From NCBI GenBank assembly GCA_009746045.1, contig RPFO01000079.1, positions 941,285-1,005,284 on the forward strand: 64,000 nt of DNA. The letters run 5' to 3'. Source of the stretch: Mesostigma viride. Taxonomy: Eukaryota > Streptophyta > Mesostigmatophyceae > Mesostigmatales > Mesostigmataceae. Positions 56,311-64,000 of this stretch are shown here, piece by piece. The number at the start of each line of letters is the position of its first letter. The first letter of the stretch is position 1. Made by a program: the position numbers and the translations under genes. The notes beneath the pieces are model-generated. The model made no database searches. It was given only the letters and a program-made list of their open reading frames with translations, and was not told the DNA's origin.

Positions 56311-57312
56311 ATGAAAATCAACGAAATATTAAGGGCAAATGTTAAGCAGGTTAAGAGGTATCCCATCGACGCAATATGTTACGCCCTGGGCGACAAATTG
56401 CAGGCAATTGTAGACAAGCACGAGGGGAAGGGCGCACCTCGTAGCAAGAATGCAGGCGCTGGGCCGTCGAACCAGGATATCACGATTCATTCCCTCACCT
56501 CTAGCGAGGATGAGGACGAGGAAGATGAGGATTCCTTTGTGGATGATGATGATATCATTAAATTCGATAACGTGAAGATGGAGGGGGGTGAAATGATGGT
56601 GCACGCCCACTTTCACGACGACTCCAAGATGTGGATTCACATCGAGAAGATCAGCACCGATTACGACAATAAGATGCAGTATTTCTTGAATTCCTTTCGT
56701 GGCACCAACATGGTTAGTCCGCAGTTCTCTTACCTGACGGTGGACCAGAAGGTGACCGCCAAGAACGCCAGGGCATCCTGGAACGCGCACGTCGAGATGG
56801 AGAAGCTGTATGGCAACAAGCAGCAGCAGCAGGAGGAGGAGAAAGAAGAATCGGTCGACGTGGTCGGAGATGACACTCCCCCTGTCATTATTCCCCTTGT
56901 CGTTGCTGCAAATGTTTCGGACAAGATGCCGTGGAAGGTCGAGCACTCGGAGGAGGTTCGCCCTCCTGCAAAGCGTGTCAAGGTCGACGAGCCCACGCCT
57001 GTCACGCCACCGGCGTCCACCAAGACCCCTTCTCCCAAGCCCAGCATCAAGCTTGTTGTTCCCAAGCCCGACATCAAGATTGTTGCTACCAATCCTCGTG
57101 TCAGGACGCCCACTGCTGCAGCACCTGTCCATGCGTCTCCAGCAGCAGCAGCTGCACCTGTCAAGACGTCTCCAGCAGCAGCAGCTGCACCTGTCAAGCA
57201 GCTGAGCGTAGAGGACAGGGTGAAGGCCCACATGAAGGCCATGCATTCTGACGACCAGGAGGTCAATGAGATGCTTTCCCATTTCCTGTCAACCATGCCT
57301 GGAAAGAAGTAG
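56311..57312 (+). CDS. Acidic/Ala-Pro-rich protein, right-arm copy
   Basis: From ATG 56311 the product has 333 residues and differs from the left copy by one residue: Ile in place of Val within PPV(V/I)IPLV, due to A at 56887. A TGTAA word lies 13 bases past the stop. The coding change shows the two arms are not simple copies in the assembly, unless it is a read error. Confidence 0.55.
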   Translation: MKINEILRANVKQVKRYPIDAICYALGDKLQAIVDKHEGKGAPRSKNAGAGPSNQDITIHSLTSSEDEDEEDEDSFVDDDDIIKFDNVKMEGGEMMVHAHFHDDSKMWIHIEKISTDYDNKMQYFLNSFRGTNMVSPQFSYLTVDQKVTAKNARASWNAHVEMEKLYGNKQQQQEEEKEESVDVVGDDTPPVIIPLVVAANVSDKMPWKVEHSEEVRPPAKRVKVDEPTPVTPPASTKTPSPKPSIKLVVPKPDIKIVATNPRVRTPTAAAPVHASPAAAAAPVKTSPAAAAAPVKQLSVEDRVKAHMKAMHSDDQEVNEMLSHFLSTMPGKK

Positions 57313-57800
57313 ATTTGCCAGCACTGTAATGATATGGACGAGGGCCATTGAGCCAGCAATGTACTGTGACAACCAGCTGTAATGCTGTACTTTTATATTA
57401 ATCAATTAATGGAATAAAATTACCATGCATGCCCACGTGTAATGTGATTTTCCTGTGCTAGTATCTGTCACACCCTGAGGCTATCTCCAGGGTGTTTTCC
57501 TGTGGGGAATGTGCATGTCAGGTGGACCCCTTGGGGTCACCTTGGGTTTTTGTAGAGCGTGCATTGATCTGTGATCACACGATGCAGTGACTAGACTGCG
57601 ACCTGTCATCGTGCGGCCTCGGGCCGACGGTCTGCACCCAACGGTCACTGGCGGCGCCGCAGCCAGCGAGAGGAACGTTGATAAAGGGTGAACCTATTTT
57701 CTAATGAACCAAGCAATTCATTGCTCACAGCACACAGTGTTCTCAAGCATTATACTAAGTCGTTCATTCCATTTCCTAACTTGAATTTTATCTGCTACCA
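57313..57800. other. Non-coding boundary between the repeat arm and the gag-like region
   Basis: The repeat arm ends at 57555. The 245 bases that follow begin AGCGTGCATTGATC, include a GC-rich part (GGCGGCGCCGCAGCC) and then an AT-rich leader up to ATG 57801. This could be a leader or LTR fragment of a retroelement, but I found no matching LTR downstream. Confidence 0.45.
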
Positions 57801-59729
57801 ATGGCTATCAACAACAAGAACGTTGCGAGGAAGTTGGACTTTAACGATGGTGATGATGGGCAGGATAGGCGTCTGCCCCAGGACAACAATTACAAGAAGC
57901 CGGCTGGGGATGCGGCTATTTCTAAGAAAAAGAAGAAAAACAAGAAGAACAACAATGTCTGCCAGGCGGAGGGGACGGCTGCCGCAAGGCAGACCGACCT
58001 ACCCCCCTCCCCTGAGAAGCCGGAGGACGAGACGGTTCCCCCCCGGGGAACCGACCTACCCTCGACTCCGGCGGCTGCGACAGCCGCAACCACGGCTGGA
58101 GCAGCCATGGCTGTGGATCAGCCCTCGGCGGTCAACCCCCCCGAGGCCCCACAGTTCGGCCCTCGGTTGCCGACCATTCGGGAGCTCATGCCCCGACAGA
58201 CGGCGTCCGTGGCGCCGGACGGGAAATCACTTTTCGTCCCGCCACGTCCGATCTTAATGTCCCCTTCGCCCATGCAGGGACACAATTTCATTGAGCTTCA
58301 GCTCGGGCGGCCCTCCATGCTCCTTCGAAAGAAGAAGAACATGGAGTCAGCGTAAAGCTCACGCGGGTGCTGCGCAGGCCCGTTGATCCCATCGGAGGAC
58401 AACCTGTGTCCAACGATGAGGTCTCGGACACCGCCAGCCTCCCCAACGGGGAGCAAGAGATAACTCTCACCCCAGCGCTCCTGGCGGTGGAGCAGGCCGC
58501 GCTGGTGGCCAACGAGGAACGCCGCGCGCGACCGGGAGGTCCGTCGCGAGACGGCCTTCCGGCTCGCTGCCAAGCGGCAGGAATATGAGGAGGAGGCTGC
58601 CCGTCGCCTGGCTACCCACCAGGCGATGGCGGCGGCGTACCGTGAGGCAACTCAACGGTTACGCGACCTTCTTCAAAATGCTGACTATCAGATGGAATAC
58701 TCTGATGGTCAAGACCTGGCCGCGCTCGCGCGGTCAGCCCATTTCAAGGCCATGAAGTCCATAACCCAATCAAGGCGGCCATATTCAATGGCCCAGCATG
58801 GGGTGGTGCCTGAGGAGGCCCCCCCGCTGGCAGCCACCAAGGGACCCTCCCCCCCCCAACCCTGTCAGTCCAAGGAGGGCCTTCTGGTCCTGGACCAGGG
58901 GAACTTAGGGAAAGAGGAAGGACTTTAATGTCAGGGATGCTCTGGTGGTGGGAGACCCCCTGCCTGACATCCCCTCTGATGAGGCAGCCTTTCAGGCTGC
59001 CCTAAGAGAACATGAAATTCGCAAGGAGATGAAAAGGCTCCAAAAGGAAGAGGCAGCGAGGAGGGCAGCGGCAGACACCCCTGCCCGCCCCTCCACCGCT
59101 GGGGCTGGCCCTAGCGGGGTCACACGGACCCCCCCGGCCTCACCCCGGGCCCCCAGGGCCCCCTCTCCCCCTCCCCCACCACCCCAGGTTCGCCCTGTGC
59201 ATGGGCTGGGGCCCCCTCCCCTGACCCAGGGGGGGGGGTGCCAGGACCCCAGGAGGCCCTGGGGGGAGGTCCAGAGGTGCCCAGGGCACCCACCAACCCA
59301 CCTGCTGAGGCCCCCCCACGTCAAGGGGATATTCAAGAACAGCTGGCCATCCTCACGGCCCAGCTGGCCTCTCTGCAGGACCAACAATTGTCAGCCAACC
59401 AGCTGCAAACAATGGATGGCCTGAGGGCCCTGATGTCAAGGTACGAGCGTGGCACCATACACCTGGACCCCGCTCGACTCCAGCACGCCACCGATGTCTT
59501 CCTGAGGGCGAACCCCCCTCCAACAGGTGTGTATAACCCTCACAAAAAGGAATCAAAAATAAACATTGCTGGTTTACCTGAGGGACATACCATTGAACAA
59601 GCCAAACAGTTTGTCTTTGCTCTGGAGTATGGGATGGAAGGCCTAAACCTTAGGCATCAGTTTAAGGGGACGGTCCCGGCGCGAATATTTTTGGCGCCGA
59701 AAAATTCGCGGTACCCGTCCGTACCGTGA
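57801..59729 (+). pseudogene. Retroelement gag-like protein, first part, frame-broken
   Basis: An ATG at 57801 opens 184 codons: a basic start with a poly-Lys run, then Pro/Ala-rich. Translation can be followed through frame changes near 58330 and 58530 into a coiled-coil region (KRQEYEEEAARRLATHQA), then a proline-rich tract with C and G runs (about 58820-59240), and finally a helical region to LNLRHQFKG at about 59672. The next part resumes near 63265. No protease, reverse transcriptase or integrase is visible. Gag identity rests on layout and low-complexity composition; frame breaks may be decay or read errors. Confidence 0.35.
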
Positions 59730-59876
59730 AAAAGTGGTGCACGGTGCGCGCACCCTTACCGGCGCTGGCCATGGCGACGTGCTTTCAGGCAGAGTAGAAA
59801 AAGATAGCTCGCGGAATGCAGCGAAACTGAGCGAAACACGTCGTTCGTCACTGCACCTATTCTTAGGACTGAGTTC

Positions 59877-59904
59877 AACTCAGTCCTATTCTTAGGACCG
59901 AGTT
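59877..59904. repeat. Hairpin with ACTCAGTCCTA arms
   Basis: AACTCAGTCCTA faces TAGGACCGAGTT across a short loop, with one G-T type mismatch. A half copy (TTAGGACTGAGTT) lies just before it. The same hairpin recurs at 61515-61540. Confidence 0.7.
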
Positions 59905-60088
59905 TTTGGGTTTCGTAGAAAATTCGCCCAAGTCGGAATGTTTGTCAAAAAAATTCCCTCAAAATTTATTCAAATACTACGTGAAATGACCTTTCTTAGA
60001 CATATTTTTGCGATTTTTTTGGATTTTGTTTGGGCGGCTAAATGTACGGTCAAAGTACAGGTGGTCAGGGTACTTTTTCACGTGAAAC

Positions 60089-60310
60089 GTGAGTTCCGGA
60101 AATGCACGACCTAGCCATGGCGGCTTGCGCCCATGCATACAGTTTACGTTTGCGGACGATTTAGCTGGTAAAACCCAGGAAATAGATTTTATATGTCCTA
60201 AAGATGACACAAACCAATTTTTAGCTCCCGGGGATGCGATTTACCAGGTGTCGGCACTGCTCTTGCTGGAAAAAACTGCGACCAGGCAGGTTGACGGAAT
60301 TGATGACTAA
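60089..60310 (+). other. Coding-like fragment
   Basis: An open frame without an ATG reads FADDLAGKTQEIDF, then a stretch ending DAIYQVSALLLLEKTA and a stop at 60310. Composition is protein-like, with alternating Asp/Glu and hydrophobics. It could be an exon or a gene remnant. No family is recognised. Confidence 0.3.
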
Positions 60311-61514
60311 ATTTACTTTACGGTGCAGTTCGAAGGGTTTATATGCTTCTTTCTACTTATTATCATGCATGTGTGTAGAATTAAGTCAGTGGCAGTAAAG
60401 ATTTGATGATTTCGACCACTCTGTCATGTCATGGTTTGTGTGCCGCAAATGTCACTTTTGCGGGCACCGCCTGGGCCAAGATAACGCCATCCGTGCACGG
60501 TAAAGCTGAAATATCGTCACCTCATCGTTTTGTTATGTTCTTACATGAGTTTGAGCTTGCAAGGCGCTGTCAGTTTCGAATCTTGATGCGCTTTCTTGAC
60601 CGTTGCCTGCCCCTCTCTAAACCCCCCATTTTTTATGATGTTTCCAGGCATTTGCCTTACCCTAGTGTACTTTTGCAGTTTTTTAGGCGCTGTATGGGTT
60701 TAAATACCTTCATAGATGTTAGTTATTCTTTTGCTACGTTCATACTGCGTGATTGTATGGCCATGGGCTGCATCCAGCGTGCTTTCAAGCTTATACGGGT
60801 GAGTGAAGAATCTTGGTGATAAACCACTGTCATCATGTGCCAGCAAGTATGTTGGCCATGCCATGGCAAGGCAAAACAGTGTTAGCCATCTCTATTCTTG
60901 TTAAAAACAATTGAAATATGCTTAACCTACCCATTATATTGGTGGTTAAGGCTCATAATAAAACCCTTTGTAGGTAGGTATCAATGCCCATTCCCTACGT
61001 GCGTGCATAGGCTCTCACACATATACTAAGGTATAATATAACTGCAATATGATGATGCAAGTATGTTTTCCTGTTATGCTAGAAGGGAAATGAGTTGATT
61101 GGCATGGTTGGTTGCCACGGTGGTGTGTAGTATGACCGCACTTACATGCTTGCACATTGCTAGCAACCTCGAAACCCATTCTTAGGGCTGGTGGTTTTTG
61201 GTGAGTTTCAGGTAGAGGCTGTGGCCAAATTGAGCCCAGTTTTTTGCCATGTTTCAAGAACTATATTGTTTACACGCCTATATTTTTTCAACATGCATAT
61301 GGATTTTATTGAATTTTCCCAACTCGTCCTTCCACAGAAAATTGCCAAATCGCGAGCATGGGTTGACACCCTTGTAAAATTTTACATGATTTGGTCAACA
61401 TATGATTTTTTAGGCATATGCCCAAGCATTAGCATGATATTGAGTGCTCTGATGCATATCAAACCTATGGGGTACCCCCCTACCCTTACCGCTACATGAT
61501 CTCAAAGTTGGCAT

Positions 61515-61540
61515 ACTCAGTCCTATTTTTAGGACTGAGT
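61515..61540. repeat. Second ACTCAGTCCTA hairpin
   Basis: ACTCAGTCCTA and TAGGACTGAGT pair perfectly across TTTT. With the copy at 59877-59904 it brackets about 1.6 kb. Confidence 0.75.
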
Positions 61541-63264
61541 TTTGACGTACGACGTGTTAAAGACGATGAGTAAATGATACTACTTCGAAGCGGAGTTCGC
61601 GTTTTTTGCAGTGTCCATGATTTTATTGATGACCATCGCCACGGGGGTCCAATCTGATGTTTTCGTCGAGAGGAATAAATTAGAATGCACGCTGGCGGCG
61701 GTGATTGTCAGGTTTTATGGGCTTTACCTAGCGTCAAGGATGCCTTTAAATTGTTATTGGTAAAGCTTTAAAAAATTTGCTGGGTTTCGGCAAGATTTCC
61801 GTCATGATCGGTAAGACACTCTCCAGGCTCGCGGGATGCGCGTCTTATTATTCCATGGAAGGTTGTTCTTTCTTGCGCCGCTGGGCGAAGGACAATTCCG
61901 GTAATGGTACGATCGTGTGATCAACGTGACCCTATGAATGTTTCGCTTCCTTTATGGGTTATCAACGCAAGTTTTCGGCTTTTTTCCGTGCAGTTAGCGC
62001 CAGGTATAATGCCATTCCGTGCTGCGCATCGCCAGATTCCTGGCACCTTTCAGTGGTTTTTATGTACGTTGCATGGCTGGGATGTGTCAAAGCGTGACCG
62101 TGGCATATCGTCAAGTTGTCAGGGATTTGCTGAGTGGTTTCTTGGAAGGAGATTGCTAACAGCACTCAGTTTTGTGTGAATATTGACGCGGCCTTTCTTA
62201 GCAGAGGCTTCATTGTGGAATTAGAAGAGGCTCACAAGCTTGAGTTTGTTTCTTGGCAAACAATTGCGCTGGAAAGAAAGGTGGCAGTGGTTTTTCTGAG
62301 GGGCATACTGCATGGGTGGAACTGCACGTAGGTAGGGGTTATCGTTGTCTTGTTGGCCTTTCTCCCACTAAAATGGGAGAGCCCTAATTCATATGCTAGC
62401 AAGGCAAGGTAACCATGGTGAGAAGCCTTGGCAATCAGCATGTATGATAATTCTGCTTTCTCTGTGGACTGTCTGTTGTTACCCCTGTTGGGCAATTAGT
62501 GGATATGGCTTTCTAGGGTGTGTTTGAGCTTGGTTTTGGGATGATGCCCACACCATAAACCTGGAATATGCTTTAGAAGTGTCGGCTAGGCATGTAGAGC
62601 TACCTGCCTCATTGTTGTGCACACACGCAACAGGTTGCCCGTGTCGAGGTAAGGCAAGGGCACATGACGTGCCCAGCCACCTCCTTGTACATTGTGGTCG
62701 AATTGGGCATGGTCAGGAGCCTTTTGGATGGCATAGGAAGTGTTAGTGTGCCTTAATACTCACTAATGCCTTCCTTAGCGTCTGCACAGGTGGCCAACTG
62801 CCAAAACAAAAAACAGCTACAGCTGAGCTCAGAATGCCACCAAACTTTGACAGTGCCTTCTATGGTCATGACAGAATTTGACTATTACTTTTTAGGCCTA
62901 ATTGATGTGTTATGAGTGTGTATGGGGACGCCCCGCCTAAAAAAGCGTATTTTTGGCCCAAAAATTAATAACTCAAAGGGATGTGCTGATTTTGTTGATC
63001 CAATTAGGTAGAAACCATGTCCCATGACATTTTTATATGGGTATTACTTTTTTCATGCAACTGGTTCTCCCACTGTTCTGGGCAAGATGTGCCCCGGACA
63101 GCGTTTTTTCTATTTTTAGCTCATAGCCGGTGCATGGCTGGGGGTAGTACCCCCAACAAGTGGTGGTATGCATGCCCAAACATCATGTTTATGGTCCCCA
63201 AACATCATTCAGTGGTTGTCAGTTGCATTTGTGTAGTTATTAGGGGGCTTCAGTTTTGATACAT

Positions 63265-63970
63265 TTCCATGGGACCCTCCCCTTAAGGCTCTCAGGGCCT
63301 CATCCACCTTTCACCAATCATCTCCTGCAATTAGAGCACTGATTCAAACCTATCAGGAACGCACCCTCACACCTGAGGCAGCCATTGAGCAGTGGCCTAC
63401 TTTTATCACTGATCTGAAACAGCTAGTGCTTCAGTACCAACAACCACATGGAAGCAGTATAGAACGTTTCAACTGGCTGGCTGCCTATAAGGTTTACAAG
63501 AATTTAACCTCTCTGGGGATGCAAAAACATACAGGGTAATGATAGAGAAAGACCTTGAGCTCCTAAAGCTCCAACCAAGGTATCTCATTCACACCTGGCT
63601 AACAAAAGCTGGTTTGCAACCCTCTGTCTTGGCTACCCTGATCACAGGCCTCAAGGCACTCTGGGATAACTTCAGGGCTGCCATGCTCTACATCGAGGAA
63701 GCGGTGGACCCCCTGGGAACTGGAAACCCCCAGGCCCAGGACCCCAAGGTCCAGGGCACCCAAGGCCACAAGCGCAAGGGGGGGGCCAGCCAGGGGGGGG
63801 CACCAAAGACCCACAAGTCCTCCCACCAAGGGGGCAGTGGCTCTCAGGGGCGTGGCAACACGTGGTACCGTTATAGCGTGCCGACTAGGGTCGAGCCTAG
63901 TGAGCACGAGAAAGTTTGGCAAAAGAAATATGGTATAAAAAGATACGTGCAAAAAGAGATAGATACCTAA
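63265..63970 (+). pseudogene. Retroelement gag-like protein, second part, frame-broken
   Basis: One frame, from about 63265 to a stop at 63539, encodes a helical capsid-like region (SSPAIRALIQTYQERTL, then DLKQLVLQYQQPHG and ERFNWLAAYKVYKN). A second frame from ATG 63539 continues it (IEKDLELLKLQPRYLIHTWL), then a Gln/Gly/Lys/Ser-rich basic stretch, and ends at 63970. The order, helical core then basic tail, fits gag. One frame change joins the two. The remaining 30 bases of the window hold nothing. Confidence 0.35.
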
Positions 63971-64000
63971 GGTGGTTTGAAGTCCATACCTTCCGGCACA

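Larger units (their letters stand above)
52565..57555. repeat. Large inverted repeat, right arm
   Basis: This arm of 4,991 bases is the reverse complement of 47575-52564 with one extra base in a C run and one substitution. The match ends at 57555; from 57556 the sequence is unrelated to that beyond the left arm. The right arm therefore borders quite different DNA from the left. Confidence 0.95.
59680..63264. other. Mostly non-coding DNA splitting the gag-like gene
   Basis: About 3.6 kb, clearly less GC-rich than the viral part, separates two halves of the gag-like gene. It holds hairpin repeats at 59877-59904 and 61515-61540 and one coding-like fragment at 60089-60310. The rest has only short frames without codon bias. 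It starts GGACGGTCCCGGCGCG and has no obvious terminal repeats, so whether it is an inserted element or an intron is open. Confidence 0.5.

Noticed and set aside
1-64000. tRNA or rRNA genes
   Set aside because: I saw no cloverleaf-type sequence with conserved arms or rRNA core words; a tRNAscan run would settle it.

Overview
The window reads as GC-rich, densely coded giant-virus DNA (Nucleocytoviricota), either free or endogenised, that gives way near 57.5 kb to DNA of a different character resembling a eukaryotic host or retroelement. Virus support: a D6/D11-type helicase, a monomeric B12-type ribonucleotide reductase, fibre-like and membrane virion-type proteins, a 1,290-residue Apple-domain membrane protein, and many small tightly packed genes on both strands with few-base overlaps. 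I cannot place the family. GT-AG introns, TATA boxes, CCAAT boxes and heat-shock elements point to a eukaryotic host; three TGTAA signals hint weakly at a green alga.

Layout. 0-3 kb: two fibre-like proteins, the first entering from outside the window. 3.1-6.1 kb: ribonucleotide reductase in three exons, the second intron holding an antisense HNH endonuclease gene. 6-20.4 kb: small membrane proteins, the Apple-domain protein, the helicase, a multi-pass membrane protein, a Rieske oxygenase, and a run of small genes including a 44-residue arginine-rich protein. 20.4-31.2 kb: two very large low-complexity proteins, the second ending in an OTU-like protease domain and broken by three one-base losses in C runs. 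24.7-47.4 kb: eight proteins sharing an N-terminal Cys/His tag with a basic segment; different members carry an F-box-like region, a J-domain, a SprT-type protease, or no other domain. This modular tagged family is the strongest candidate for an undescribed system here. 41-47 kb: zinc-finger and acidic proteins with host-style promoters (heat-shock elements, TGACTCA sites, CCAAT and TATA boxes), a transposon-like inverted-repeat element and a second, frameshifted HNH gene.

47,575-57,555: a near-perfect head-to-head inverted repeat, about 4,990 bp per arm with no spacer. Each arm carries three genes, two of them with a GT-AG intron. I see two differences between arms: one base in a G/C run inside an intron and one coding G/A change. 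This fits two viral terminal inverted repeats joined end to end, though an inverted duplication or assembly fold-back is possible. From 57,556 to the end, density drops: a broken retroelement gag-like gene is split by about 3.5 kb of mostly non-coding DNA with hairpin repeats.

Working model (inference): reductase, helicase and Rieske enzyme act in infection metabolism and transcription; membrane, Apple and fibre proteins belong to the particle surface; tagged proteins send protein-handling activities (protease, chaperone, ubiquitin-type) to a shared place, perhaps chromatin or the virion core; zinc-finger genes in and near the repeat are probably regulators expressed from host-like promoters. 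No tRNA, rRNA or CRISPR array was seen.
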